Shown one piece after another: positions 46,173-55,136 of a stretch of 64,000 nucleotides of DNA (within the stretch, counting starts at the first letter, position 1; every line of letters begins with the position of its first letter). The position numbers and the translations under genes were made by a program. This DNA comes from Acidobacteriota bacterium (GTDB lineage: Bacteria; Acidobacteriota; Terriglobia; Terriglobales; Acidobacteriaceae): positions 1-64,000 of the forward strand of contig JAKAJO010000006.1 of NCBI GenBank assembly GCA_021813745.1, given 5' to 3'. The notes beneath the pieces are model-generated. The model did not search any database. It was not told the DNA's origin and was given only the letters and a program-made list of their open reading frames with translations.

Positions 46173-46692
46173 AACTGAATGACTCCACTCCCTCATTCCT
46201 ATTACCGCAGTAACAAAGCAAGGAATTACTCAATCCCTAATCCTTTCGTACTCTTGTACCCATCCAATTGTTACCAGAGACTGGGGACAGAAACAACGCA
46301 GATCTGGGGAAAGGAGTTCCCAGGCGGCATGTCCGCATGGAGCCTGGGAACTCCTCTTTTTTGTGCGAGATGTTTCGACCCTCTCCCCCTTCCTTTGTAA
46401 ATTCTTGCGGTTGAGCCTACCCAAATCCCTTCTGTCGCATCCAAATCAACTGAAGAATCTGATGCTTTTGTTGGGCTTGTGCGCGAGAGTGGGCAAGAGT
46501 AGTTTCGATCCTGTCTCATCTCGTAAACTCTGCAGTTGCGTGGTTTTGGCAAAGCAACATGCTTGATTCAGATGGAGGAATCCAGCCTACGGATCTTCGT
46601 CTGATCGGCTTACCCAGGTTGAATTGCGTCGTTCATTGAACAGTCACTCCATCATGACGCCAGGAACTGGCGCAACACGAAAGGATGCTCCA
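46173..46692. other. Intergenic stretch of about 520 bases with one hairpin
   Basis: No credible protein gene was found on either strand, and no known riboswitch or RNA motif could be matched. Its only clear structure is the terminator-like hairpin at 46312-46362. The last 200 bases form the leader of the SYLF gene, whose ribosome site is AAAGGA just before the ATG at 46693. Confidence 0.5.
46312..46362 (+). terminator. Strong Rho-independent terminator-like hairpin
   Basis: AGGAGTTCCCAGGC (46312-46325) pairs perfectly with GCCTGGGAACTCCT (46342-46355), with a 16-base loop that includes a smaller GGCATGTCCGCATGG part, then CTTTTTT. It lies 140 bases beyond the LuxR gene, so it may end a separate short RNA or a long 3' untranslated region. 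Confidence 0.75.
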
Positions 46693-47385
46693 ATGAAAAA
46701 ACTCATTACTTCCCTATGTATGTGCTTCTTAGTGACGTGCACTTCCTTTGCGGCATCGTCCAAGCAAGACCTCCAGTCGCGCATTGATTCAGCTAAGACT
46801 GTCCTTGAGCAGATCATGTCGGCTCCGGACAACAGCATCCCGACCAATATTCTGCAACAGGCGACCTGTGTAGGCGTCGTGCCGGGCATGCTGAAGGGAG
46901 CATTCGTCTTCGGCATGCAGTACGGGCAGGGCGTGGTGACGTGCCGCACGGGACATGGCTGGAGTGCTCCAGTCTTCATCCGCATGGCGGGTGGTTCCTT
47001 TGGATTCCAGATTGGTGGCCAGGCGACGGACCTTGTGTTGGTCGCCGTAAACGACAAGGGCTTCCAGGACCTGCTGAAGAGCAAGTTCAAGATTGGCGCA
47101 GATGCTTCGGCTGCCGCGGGTCCTGTGGGTCGGGCAGGCCAAGCCTCCACGGATTGGAAGATGAATGCTGAACTGTTGAGCTACTCGCGCAACAAGGGAC
47201 TTTTTGCGGGGATCGACCTAGACGGGACGAGCGTGACGCAGAACCAGGACGATACGAACACGTTTTATGGCGCTCCTCACACCTTTGAATCCATTCTGAA
47301 GGGCAGTGTGGCGGTGCCGAGTGGCGCAGTACCGTTTGTGCGGACGGTGGCGAAGTATTTTGTAGAAGCCAAGAAGCAGAAGTAG
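46693..47385 (+). CDS. SYLF/Ysc84 lipid-binding domain protein, exported
   Basis: A 230-residue protein with a Sec signal peptide (MKKLITSLCMCFLVTCTSFAASS). The mature part is one SYLF (DUF500/Ysc84) domain: AKTVLEQIMSAPDNSIPTNILQQATCVGVVPG, GVVTCRTGHGWSAPVFIRMAGGSFGFQIGGQATDLVLV, and LLSYSRNKGLFAGIDLDGTSV. SYLF domains bind phosphoinositides in eukaryotes; bacterial roles are unknown and probably periplasmic. The AAAGGA ribosome site and a terminator downstream mark it as monocistronic. Confidence 0.9.
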   Translation: MKKLITSLCMCFLVTCTSFAASSKQDLQSRIDSAKTVLEQIMSAPDNSIPTNILQQATCVGVVPGMLKGAFVFGMQYGQGVVTCRTGHGWSAPVFIRMAGGSFGFQIGGQATDLVLVAVNDKGFQDLLKSKFKIGADASAAAGPVGRAGQASTDWKMNAELLSYSRNKGLFAGIDLDGTSVTQNQDDTNTFYGAPHTFESILKGSVAVPSGAVPFVRTVAKYFVEAKKQK

Positions 47386-47405
47386 CCAAGCGACTGAAAG
47401 CCAAC

Positions 47406-47439
47406 GCGGGCGGTTCCTTGATGGAACCGCCCGCTTTTT
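47406..47439 (+). terminator. Rho-independent terminator after the SYLF gene
   Basis: GCGGGCGGTTCC (47406-47417), a 5-base loop TTGAT, GGAACCGCCCGC (47423-47434), then TTTTT. Perfect 12-bp stem with T-run 20 bases after the stop codon. Confidence 0.92.
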
Positions 47440-47495
47440 CTGGTTGAAGGTGTTGGCCTGGGTGCAGTGTCTTCGTGTTGTAGTGCAGCGGATGT

Positions 47496-47934
47496 TCACT
47501 GGTCCACATAGAACATGGTGTTTGTGCGAACAAAGGCGCCGGGCCGGTTGATGGTGACGGCGATGAACCGGAACTCATCGAAACGACTTGCCGCAGCGTG
47601 GCCTGATCCCCTTTCTCCGCACAGGACCAAGTACGATTTTCGTATTCGGGAAGGTGCGGTCGTGGTCGTTCAGTTGCGCGGATTTTTCGAAGTGGCTGGT
47701 GAGGGAAGCCTTTTCGAGTGTGACATGGCCTTCGCAGAGTGAGACGAGCGGGTGGTGCTGGCGATCGAGCAGAAGGGTGATGTCTTTCTCGATGAGATGT
47801 GGAATGGCTTTGTCAGCAGCATCGCTGACCTGGACTTTCAGATGGTGCGGTGCGCCGTCTTGTAGTGAATTTGCGCTTCGCATCGGTTCTGGGGGCGCGC
47901 TGTGGGGATGGTTGCGCTGGAGCGGGCGCAGCAT
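47496..47934 (-). pseudogene. Possible frameshifted ORF (hypothetical)
   Basis: Between the terminator at 47406 and the next gene at 48152 no intact gene is convincing. On the minus strand one frame reads a plausible protein (HLKVQVSDAADKAIPHLIEK ... HDRTFPNTKIVLGPV) and after about 47625 another frame gives a well-formed ending (SRFDEFRFIAVTINRPGA ... MFYVDQ stop at 47496). Joining them needs one frameshift. The antisense strand, codon-aligned, also looks protein-like, so the call is weak. No ribosome site precedes ATG 47934. The remaining region 47935-48151 holds nothing recognisable. Confidence 0.25.
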
Positions 47935-48151
47935 GAGCGACCGCAGGCGGGACGCAAGACAGGTTCTCCACGCGACATAGGGCAGAGGGCTCCACCGATT
48001 GTTGCTTTCCATTCCGGCATGTGTTTCGCGCGGCACGAATTTAGTTGCGCAAGCACCAGCAGTCCATCCTAAGCGGACGGGATAAGTTGTGTGGGCAGGG
48101 TTGAAGCGGGTGGAAAAAGATAGCCTACACTAAGCTGTTACCCAAAGAGCG

Positions 48152-49051
48152 ATGCGGGAGAGTGTTGAGTACGAGCTGGTGGTGCTGGTGGTGCGCGCTC
48201 TGGGGCGCATGCCGCGCGCGATGGCGCGTCTCGTTGCGGGTATGCTCGCATGGGTGGTCTATCACTTGCTGGGACGGCTGCGGCGAGTGGGGCGACGGAA
48301 CCTGGAGTTGGCGTTTCCTGAGCAGAGCGAGAGCTGGCGCGAAGCGACGCTGCGTGGGGTATATCGGCATCTGGGCTGGCAACTGGTGGAGTTCTGCCGG
48401 ATGGAGCGGTATACGGCGTCGAACACGCGGACATGGTTGCGCACGGAAGGGCTGGAGCACTATCTTCGCGCGCGGGAGCGCGGCAAAGGCGTCCTAGTGC
48501 TCACGGGACATCTTGGGGCGTGGGAGCTTTCGAGTTTTTACCACTCGCTGATGGGCTATCCAATGGGGATGGTGATTCGCCGGCTCGACAACCGGCTTCT
48601 GGACGGGTTTGTGAATGGGATCCGCTGTCTGCATGGGAACCGGGTGCTGCATAAGGATGATTTTGCGCGTGGACTTCTGAAGGCGATGCATGAGGGCGAG
48701 ACCGTCGGGATTCTGATGGACACGAATATGACGCCACCACAGGGAGTGTTCGTGGAGTTCTTTGGGCGGCAGGCGTGCACAGCTTCTGGGCTGGCGCGGG
48801 TGGCGCTGAAGACGGGTGCGGCTGTGCTGCCGGGATTCATGCTGTGGGAGCCGAAGGAAGGACGCTACGTGTTGCGCTTTGGTGAGGAACTGGAACTGGC
48901 GCGCACGGGCGACCACGAGGCAGACGTTTTGGCGGCGACGCAGCAGTGTGCGGCGATCACGGAGGCATGGATTCGGCGCTATCCTGACCAGTGGCTTTGG
49001 ATTCATCGGCGCTGGAAGACGCGGCCTGACGGCGAGGCGGGACTTTATTGA
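48152..49051 (+). CDS. LpxL/HtrB-like lipid A acyltransferase
   Basis: A 299-residue inner-membrane acyltransferase of the lysophospholipid acyltransferase superfamily. An N-terminal hydrophobic segment (about 8-40) precedes the H-x4-D/E-type motif GHLGAWELSSF, then VILMDTNM-type sequence (GILMDTNMTPPQGVFVEFFG) and the C-terminal PDQWLWIHRRWKTRP that is characteristic of LpxL/LpxM. It would add a secondary acyl chain to lipid A. lpxD follows 13 bases later, so both work on lipid A. A TACACT hexamer 22 bases upstream of the ATG is a possible -10. Confidence 0.88.
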   Translation: MRESVEYELVVLVVRALGRMPRAMARLVAGMLAWVVYHLLGRLRRVGRRNLELAFPEQSESWREATLRGVYRHLGWQLVEFCRMERYTASNTRTWLRTEGLEHYLRARERGKGVLVLTGHLGAWELSSFYHSLMGYPMGMVIRRLDNRLLDGFVNGIRCLHGNRVLHKDDFARGLLKAMHEGETVGILMDTNMTPPQGVFVEFFGRQACTASGLARVALKTGAAVLPGFMLWEPKEGRYVLRFGEELELARTGDHEADVLAATQQCAAITEAWIRRYPDQWLWIHRRWKTRPDGEAGLY

Positions 49052-49064
49052 CGGAGCGGTGGGC

Positions 49065-50111
49065 ATGAAGTTGCAGGAGTTGGTCGCGAAGCTTGGCGGC
49101 AGGATAGCTCATGGAGACGCGGAGCTCGGCGTGGAGGGCGTGGCCTCGGCAGTGGATGCGGGCGTGAAAGACCTGGTGTTCGCTGAGACAGAAGCTGCGT
49201 TGGCGGAGGCTTTGACGAGCAATGCAGGCGCCGTGGTGTTGCCGGAGAACCTGGCTGCAGGAGACGTGGAAGGGAAGTGCGTGGTGACGACGCGCCAGCC
49301 ACGTTTGTGGTTTGCGCAGGCGGCGCGGCTTTTGCGCAAGGCAAGTGCTGGGCGCGGAGTGCATTCTGCAGCGACGATAGGGGAAGATGTGGAGCTTGGC
49401 GCTGAGGTCTCAATTGCAGCGGGAGCGGTGATCGAGGCTGGCGCGATGATCGGCGAGCGGACACAGATTGAAGCGGGCGCGGTGATTGGAAAAGGTGTAA
49501 GAATTGGAGCCGAATGCCATATTTATCCGAGGGCAGTGTTGTATCCAGGCGTGACACTGGGACAGCGGGTGGTGATTCATGCGGGGGCGGTGCTTGGCGC
49601 GGACGGGTTTGGCTATGTGCGCGATAGCGCGACGGGAGCCTATACGCAGTTTCCGCAGCAGGGAACACTGGTGATCGAAGATGATGTGGAGATTGGCGCC
49701 AACTCGACGGTGGACCGAGGCGCGCTGAAGGAGACGCGTATTCGGCGAGGGACGAAGATTGACAACCTGGTGCACGTGGGGCACAACTGCGATATTGGCG
49801 AGGATGTGATTCTGGTGGCGCTGACGGGGATTTCAGGATCGAGCACGGTGGGCAACGGAGCGGTGATTGCGGGGCAGGTTGGAATTGGGGATCATGTCCA
49901 CGTCGGGCCGGGAGTGATTCTTGGCGGGCAGGCAGGCGTCTTCAACGGCAAGACGCTGACGAACGAAGGGCACAAGCCGGGGACGGTGTTTTTTGGCACG
50001 CCGGCACGGCCGCTCAAGCAGGTACTGCGAGAGCAGGCCGTAGTGGCGCGACTGGCAAAGGACCGGGGACATGGGCCACGTGGGAAGAATGCCTCGGACA
50101 AAGAACCCTGA
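49065..50111 (+). CDS. lpxD: UDP-3-O-(3-hydroxyacyl)glucosamine N-acyltransferase
   Basis: A 348-residue trimeric acyltransferase, third step of lipid A synthesis. The N-terminal uridine-binding domain (about 1-100, MKLQELVAKLGGRIAHG) is followed by left-handed beta-helix hexapeptide repeats (GAEVSIAAGAVIEAGAMIGE and on). The catalytic His lies in LVHVGHNCDIGEDV and the acyl region in GADGFGYVRD. The C-terminal helix (about 315-348) has RPLKQVLREQAVVARL. Start ATG 49065 with GGAG upstream; a longer frame to 48816 lies inside the preceding gene. No fabZ or lpxA follows. Confidence 0.94.
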   Translation: MKLQELVAKLGGRIAHGDAELGVEGVASAVDAGVKDLVFAETEAALAEALTSNAGAVVLPENLAAGDVEGKCVVTTRQPRLWFAQAARLLRKASAGRGVHSAATIGEDVELGAEVSIAAGAVIEAGAMIGERTQIEAGAVIGKGVRIGAECHIYPRAVLYPGVTLGQRVVIHAGAVLGADGFGYVRDSATGAYTQFPQQGTLVIEDDVEIGANSTVDRGALKETRIRRGTKIDNLVHVGHNCDIGEDVILVALTGISGSSTVGNGAVIAGQVGIGDHVHVGPGVILGGQAGVFNGKTLTNEGHKPGTVFFGTPARPLKQVLREQAVVARLAKDRGHGPRGKNASDKEP

Positions 50112-50175
50112 GCGGCGTCAAGGGAATGTGGCAGGCGAGCTTTTCAAATTCGATTTAAGAGAGTTGGGAGGAACG

Positions 50176-51189
50176 ATGGATAGGCGTGACTTTTTGAAGT
50201 CGGCGACGGGCGCGGTGGGTGCCGCGGCTGCGGCACAGTTTTTGACGGAGAGCGTGCAGGCAGAGGGTGAGGGCACGGATAAGTCGGGGATGATGTATCG
50301 CGCACTCGGACGGACGGGCGAGCGGGTTTCGGCGATTGGCTTGGGTGGCTATCACATTGGCAAGCCGTCGCTGAGTGAGCAGGAGGCGATTCAACTGATC
50401 CGGCAAGCGGTGGATCGCGGCATTACGTTCATGGACAACTGCTGGGACTACAACGACGGTGTGAGCGAAATTCGGATGGGCAAGGCGCTGGCGGGCGGCT
50501 ACCGGAACAAGGTTTTTCTGATGACAAAGATCGATGGCCGAACCAAGACTGCGGCTGCACAGCAGATCAATGAGTCGCTCCAACGACTGCAGACGGACCA
50601 TGTGGATCTGATGCAGTTCCACGAGGTGATTCGTCTGGAGGATCCGGACCGCATCTTTGCCGAGGGCGGCGCGATGGAGGCGATGCTGGAGGCGCAGAAG
50701 GCGGGCAAGGTGCGCTTTATCGGCTTCACGGGCCATAAGGATCCGTATGTGCATCTGCGCATGCTGGATGAGGCGCGGCAGAGGAACTTTCACTTTGATG
50801 CGGTGCAGATGCCGCTGAACGTGATGGATGCACACTTCCGCAGCTTTGGGAAAGATGTGCTCCCGGTGCTGGTGCGCGAGGGGATTGCCCCTCTAGGCAT
50901 GAAGGCGTTCGGCGATCACTACATTCTGGACAGCAAAACCGTGAAGCCGATTGAGTGTCTGCATTATTGCCTGAATTTACCGGTCGCAACGCAGATTACA
51001 GGCATCGACAGCCCAGCAATTCTGGATCAGGCGATGGAAGCGGTCCGGAGTTTTCGTCCGATGGACGCAAAGCAGGTGGCAGACTTGCTTGCGCGTACCG
51101 AGGCGTCCGCCCAGCAAGGAAAATTTGAGCTGTACAAGACGACTCCGCACTTTGATGGGACTGCGCATCGGCCACAGATGCTGGGATAG
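50176..51189 (+). CDS. Tat-exported aldo/keto reductase
   Basis: A 337-residue NADPH-dependent reductase of the AKR superfamily with an N-terminal Tat signal (MDRRDFLKSATGAVGAAAAA). The barrel begins ALGRTGERVSAIGLGGYHIG. The catalytic tetrad candidates are Asp and Tyr in FMDNCWDYNDG, Lys in MTKIDG and His in MQFHEV. Cofactor-binding segments include RFIGFTGHKD. GGGAGGA lies before the ATG. Export by Tat with cofactor is expected for such a redox enzyme. Substrate unknown. The longer frame from 50071 overlaps lpxD and is rejected. Confidence 0.9.
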   Translation: MDRRDFLKSATGAVGAAAAAQFLTESVQAEGEGTDKSGMMYRALGRTGERVSAIGLGGYHIGKPSLSEQEAIQLIRQAVDRGITFMDNCWDYNDGVSEIRMGKALAGGYRNKVFLMTKIDGRTKTAAAQQINESLQRLQTDHVDLMQFHEVIRLEDPDRIFAEGGAMEAMLEAQKAGKVRFIGFTGHKDPYVHLRMLDEARQRNFHFDAVQMPLNVMDAHFRSFGKDVLPVLVREGIAPLGMKAFGDHYILDSKTVKPIECLHYCLNLPVATQITGIDSPAILDQAMEAVRSFRPMDAKQVADLLARTEASAQQGKFELYKTTPHFDGTAHRPQMLG

Positions 51190-51251
51190 GATAGGCCGCA
51201 GCATCGCTTTTGCTGTTGGGACCTGCGCCTCGAGGGAGGAGCGTGTGAACG

Positions 51252-51491
51252 TCAAGAACTGGGGCGAAGCTCATCTTCCACTGGAAACGGCTCAGATGAG
51301 AGGGATCCGTCGCGTTGCTTGATGAGGATCTGGACCTTTCCTTCTGCTTCATCCAGCTCCTTCTTGCAGGCGGTCGACAGATTCACACCCTCCTCAAAGA
51401 GTTTGAGTGACTCCTCGAGTCCCAACTCGCCCTTTTCCATTTGTTCGACAATGCTTTCAAGCTTTTTCAGTGATTCTTCAAAAGTGGGCAT
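51252..51491 (-). CDS. xseB: Exodeoxyribonuclease VII small subunit
   Basis: A 79-residue protein with the family-typical FEESLKKLESIVEQMEKGELGLEESLKLFEEGV and KKELDEAEGKVQIL. With XseA it digests single-stranded DNA. The xseA gene is not in the window. It starts five bases after the methyltransferase/MTHFR gene and is probably co-transcribed. Confidence 0.92.
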   Translation of the reverse strand: MPTFEESLKKLESIVEQMEKGELGLEESLKLFEEGVNLSTACKKELDEAEGKVQILIKQRDGSLSSEPFPVEDELRPSS

Positions 51492-51496
51492 GGGGC

Positions 51497-53380
51497 TTAC
51501 TCCTTTGCCTTTTGGGTGGAAGGCAACACGCTGGCAATCACTTCAGCGGCGACAGCATAGCGTCCAAACGGAGCGGTGATCTGCACGCCCTGTACGAGGG
51601 GGCGAACGGATTGAAGCATCTCATGGGCAATCTGAATACCTTCTCTTTGGGCGGCCTCTGGTGTTTCAGCAAGAGCCATGCGGAGCATTATCTCCTCTGG
51701 CATGGAGACACGCAGATCGTTTTTCATGAATTCTGCGTTTCGCAAACTCGTTAGGGGCCAGATGCCCGCGATGACCGGAATGCGATTTTGCTCGATGCGC
51801 TTCAAGAACTGCTCGAGCAGACGCAGGTCGAACACAGGCTGCGTGATTGCATACTCAGCGCCGGCTTCAACCTTGAATGCGAAACGACGCAACTCATGTT
51901 CTATGTCAGGTGCGCCAGGATTGGCCGAGACGCCAATGGTGAAGTTCGTGGATGCGCCGATGGCGTTCGAGCCGATATCGAGCCCATGGTTCAATTGGCG
52001 CGCGAGGTTAACCAGGCCGATGGAATCCACATCGAAGACGGCCGTAGCATCCGGATAATTACCGAGCTTGGGCGGATCGCCGGTCAGGCAGAGAATATTG
52101 CGCAGGCCGATCGAAGAAGCCCCAAGCAAGTCCGACTGGATGGATAAGACATTGCGGTCACGGCACGTGTAGTGCAGCACGGTTTCGATGCCGGTGTTCT
52201 GCTGAATCTGGATGCAGAGGCTTTGTGCACTCATACGCGCGGATGCGCGTGGCGAGTCAGGTACGTTGACCGCATGGACGCCCAACTGAGCGAGCAACTG
52301 GGCGCCTTCGATTTCTCGGTGGCAGTCGATGCCTTTGGGGGGGACAATCTCAACCAGCGTGACGAAGCTGCCTTGCTCGATCAAGGAGCCAAGGCGGGAG
52401 CGTTGTCCGAGCGATCCTGGAGGAGTTTCCTTATCAGGCTCTGGATTGACGCTGCCCTCAACGACGTGTGCCTGACCCTCGATGGCGCGCATTGCGTTGC
52501 GCATTGCTCGAATGTGGTTGGGGGTAGTGCCACAGCATCCGCCAACAATCTGAACGCCGGCGGCAATCGCTTTGCGAGCGAAGCTAGCCATGTACTCAGG
52601 CGAGCAGAAATAAATGTTGCGTCCGTCGACCTCCCGCGGCAGACCGGCGTTGGGCATGGCAGCAATTGGCAGAGGGGTTGCACCGCGCATGGCCTCCACA
52701 GCGGTAAGGACCGCGGATGGCCCGGTCGAGCAATTGACTCCAATCGCTCCAGCGCCCCATTCCGTCAACATTGCCGCCGCGTGTTTCGGCGACGATCCAT
52801 CAAGACAATTACTTTCATCATCCACGGTAACCATGACCAGGATAGGCAGATGAGGAGCAGTCTCTTGTGCAGCGAGGAGAGCTTCGCGTGCCTCGTTAAG
52901 GGCGGGCATTGTCTCAACGATCAGAAAATCGGCTCCAGCCCCAGACAATGCTTTCATTTGTTCGGCAAAGGCAGCACGGGCTTCGTCCAGGCCGGTCTTG
53001 CCAAGTGGCTCCAATCGAACGCCGAGGGGCCCCACGGCACCCGCCACCCAGATGTCGCCTGTCAGCCTTGGCCTCAGATGGGCGGCCGCCTCGCGGGCTA
53101 TGCGCACACCGGCGGCGTTGATCTCGGTTACCTTGCCTCCCAGTCCATGTCGCGACAGTCGTAATCGGTTGGCGCCGAAGGTGTTCGACTCCAGGATTTG
53201 CGCTCCGGCCTGCAGATACTCCTCATGGACGGCCGTGATCAGCGCGGGATCAGAGAGATTCAGTTCGTCGTAGCAGCGATGGATGAAGATTCCGCGGGAG
53301 TACAGCACCGTTCCCATTGCGCCATCGGCGAGGAGGGGCTGGTTTGCGAGGATTTCACTGAAACGCGGCATTGTTGACAT
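51497..53380 (-). CDS. Homocysteine S-methyltransferase / methylenetetrahydrofolate reductase fusion
   Basis: A 627-residue bifunctional protein like B. subtilis YitJ. The N-terminal homocysteine methyltransferase domain (about 1-300) has LLADGAMGTVLY, GVNCSTGPSAV (first zinc Cys) and VGGCCGTTPNHI (two zinc Cys). The MTHFR domain (about 325-620) has LVEIVPPKGID, ILCLTGDPPKLG and YAITQPVFDLRLLEQFL with the FAD-binding barrel. It thus makes methyl-tetrahydrofolate and may use S-methylmethionine or another donor for homocysteine. ATG at 53380 is used; a longer frame to 53608 has no family resemblance. No SAM riboswitch was recognised upstream. Confidence 0.92.
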   Translation of the reverse strand: MSTMPRFSEILANQPLLADGAMGTVLYSRGIFIHRCYDELNLSDPALITAVHEEYLQAGAQILESNTFGANRLRLSRHGLGGKVTEINAAGVRIAREAAAHLRPRLTGDIWVAGAVGPLGVRLEPLGKTGLDEARAAFAEQMKALSGAGADFLIVETMPALNEAREALLAAQETAPHLPILVMVTVDDESNCLDGSSPKHAAAMLTEWGAGAIGVNCSTGPSAVLTAVEAMRGATPLPIAAMPNAGLPREVDGRNIYFCSPEYMASFARKAIAAGVQIVGGCCGTTPNHIRAMRNAMRAIEGQAHVVEGSVNPEPDKETPPGSLGQRSRLGSLIEQGSFVTLVEIVPPKGIDCHREIEGAQLLAQLGVHAVNVPDSPRASARMSAQSLCIQIQQNTGIETVLHYTCRDRNVLSIQSDLLGASSIGLRNILCLTGDPPKLGNYPDATAVFDVDSIGLVNLARQLNHGLDIGSNAIGASTNFTIGVSANPGAPDIEHELRRFAFKVEAGAEYAITQPVFDLRLLEQFLKRIEQNRIPVIAGIWPLTSLRNAEFMKNDLRVSMPEEIMLRMALAETPEAAQREGIQIAHEMLQSVRPLVQGVQITAPFGRYAVAAEVIASVLPSTQKAKE

Positions 53381-53541
53381 GCTATCGCATCGACGAAGGG
53401 GTTGTATGGCTTGCTGGGAGCATGGATCAACGCCGTGCCGGCGCAGAAAAGAAGATGAGCCTGGACTCAAGTCTGATTCTCCGGGAGGAGGTTTTCCCAA
53501 TTCATGGTGAGGAAGGGGGACGCCGTGAAAGCAGGTAGCTT

Positions 53542-53550
53542 TGTTATACT
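53542..53550 (+). promoter_or_regulatory. Extended -10 promoter, probably of the lipoprotein gene
   Basis: TGTTATACT: TGn extension plus TATACT (53545-53550). The leader to the lipoprotein start at 53686 is about 130 bases and holds a GTACGG/CCGTAC hairpin at 53585-53599. No other feature is seen in the divergent stretch 53381-53685. Confidence 0.45.
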
Positions 53551-53685
53551 TCGAGAGTCTAAATGAGTGTAGCCATTGCGATGCGTACGGGGTCCGTACC
53601 TGTCCCAAGAAACCTGCAATCGCGAGTCCGGGTGTTCACCTAAAGGCGCTGCAATGTTGAGTGCGCCCTGTCGAGGTAAGGGATT

Positions 53686-55131
53686 TTGAAGAAGAGAAGT
53701 TTATGGTTGAGCGCCGCAGGTTCTTTGGCTGTGGCCGTAATTCTGGCAGGGTGCGGCACCACAACTTATTTCGCGGGCCGCAATTTGCCACCGAGTGGCC
53801 TGCTCCATCGGGTGTTGATTGCCGTCCAAAACCCCAGTTCATTTGCGCGGGGCGCTCTGGAATTTGTAGACGCGTACTACGACATCCGTTACGCGTACGA
53901 CAATATCAATAAAACATATTCGATTAGCGGCTATTCGGGCTCTCTGCCGATCAGCATTCAGAATATGCCCGAAGAGCAGACGGGTGCTGTGTATGGCTCA
54001 GGTGACGGAAGTCTGACTTATGTCAACTACGGCCAGGAAAACACGAATGGTTCGGTTCCCGGACTCACGGGAGCATCAGCGAGCGTCTTTGCGACCCGCA
54101 GTCAGAGTTATGTTTTTGCAGCGAGTCAACAAGCCCACGTGGTGACCGCGGTAAATCGGCTGACGAATCAGGCTGCAAACCTGAGTCTTCCAGGCGTTTA
54201 TCGCGTGAGTGTGAATCCGGGCGGAACGATAGCGATGGCGTTCGTTCAGAACTCAAACTACGTGTACTACTTGCGGCAACTGACCGCTTCCCAGACGATT
54301 ACCTATGCTGGCGGGCCGGGTAACTGGCCCAAGGCCGCCGTTGACTGCGAGCCACAGAATGCGCCTCTCTGGTGTTTGCTTCAGGCTCAAAGTCCCGATA
54401 ATGTGGATGCGACGGGCAACTACTATGGTGCGCCACTTTCGTTCGATCGGCCGATCAAGGCTGTATTTTCTCCGGACGGCGGAACCGCGTACGTTCTGAA
54501 TTGCGGCCCCGAATGCGGCGGAACTGCGTCTTCGGTGACTCCGCTTTCTGCGAGTCCGCTGATCTTCCAGGTGGGGCAACAATCGGGGACTTTGCCGAAG
54601 ACGGGCCAGCTTTCTTTTATTCCCATCGTTGGAGGCGCAACCAATGCCTTCGTGACGGGATCCACCATGTATGTGGTTGGACAGCAGTTGCAGCCGGATG
54701 GGTTGTTTACGGGTAACTTGACGGTTTTGAATTTGTTGAATAACACGGCGGGCAGCCCGATTCCCATTAGTGACGGTATACCCGGCGGGGTGAGTCGTAT
54801 GCTGCTGGCTGACGACAATACCCTTTGGATTGGCATGACAAAGTGCAACAACGGAGAGCGATTCGCGAAGGGTCTGCCCTATGGATGCCTGACGATGTTC
54901 AATACTTCGACGAACAGCGTCACCATGATCGAACCGTATCTTGGCGATCTGACAGGCATTGCCGACGTGGAAGGGTTGCACAAGGTGTACGTGGCGCAAG
55001 GTGGTCAGGTGTATATCTACAGCACACGTGACGGCTCCGCCATCAATAATCAGTACGTGACTGTGACGGGCACAGCGTATGACGTTGCGTACATGGATGG
55101 CACTACCGACTATAACAACACCGTGTACTGA
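53686..55131 (+). CDS. Lipoprotein with WD/YVTN-like beta-propeller repeats
   Basis: A 481-residue lipoprotein: signal peptide ending LAVAVILAGC (lipid Cys near residue 23), then long Ser/Thr/Gly/Asn-rich strands. Repeats such as GLTGASASVFATRSQSYVF, IKAVFSPDGGTAYVLNC and DNTLWIGMTKC suggest a propeller. It has several Cys and a high Asn/Tyr content unlike neighbours. TTG start at 53686 preceded by GAGGTAAGGGA. No catalytic residues seen. It is similar in style to lipoproteins that I recall as frequent in acidobacteria. Possibly binds surface polymers or protects the cell surface; the role is not known. Confidence 0.78.
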   Translation: MKKRSLWLSAAGSLAVAVILAGCGTTTYFAGRNLPPSGLLHRVLIAVQNPSSFARGALEFVDAYYDIRYAYDNINKTYSISGYSGSLPISIQNMPEEQTGAVYGSGDGSLTYVNYGQENTNGSVPGLTGASASVFATRSQSYVFAASQQAHVVTAVNRLTNQAANLSLPGVYRVSVNPGGTIAMAFVQNSNYVYYLRQLTASQTITYAGGPGNWPKAAVDCEPQNAPLWCLLQAQSPDNVDATGNYYGAPLSFDRPIKAVFSPDGGTAYVLNCGPECGGTASSVTPLSASPLIFQVGQQSGTLPKTGQLSFIPIVGGATNAFVTGSTMYVVGQQLQPDGLFTGNLTVLNLLNNTAGSPIPISDGIPGGVSRMLLADDNTLWIGMTKCNNGERFAKGLPYGCLTMFNTSTNSVTMIEPYLGDLTGIADVEGLHKVYVAQGGQVYIYSTRDGSAINNQYVTVTGTAYDVAYMDGTTDYNNTVY

Positions 55132-55136
55132 TCCCC

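Noticed and set aside
46173..46692. c-di-GMP (GEMM) riboswitch before the SYLF gene
   Set aside because: No conserved core of the motif was found; only a terminator-like hairpin.
47588..47980. Plus-strand frame of 130 codons in the gap before the LpxL-like gene
   Set aside because: Trp/Ser/Arg-rich low-quality translation with no ribosome site and no family likeness.
53381..53685. A SAM-type riboswitch upstream of the methionine/MTHFR gene
   Set aside because: Searched by eye for the conserved core on both strands and found no match; only a small hairpin and an extended -10 are there.
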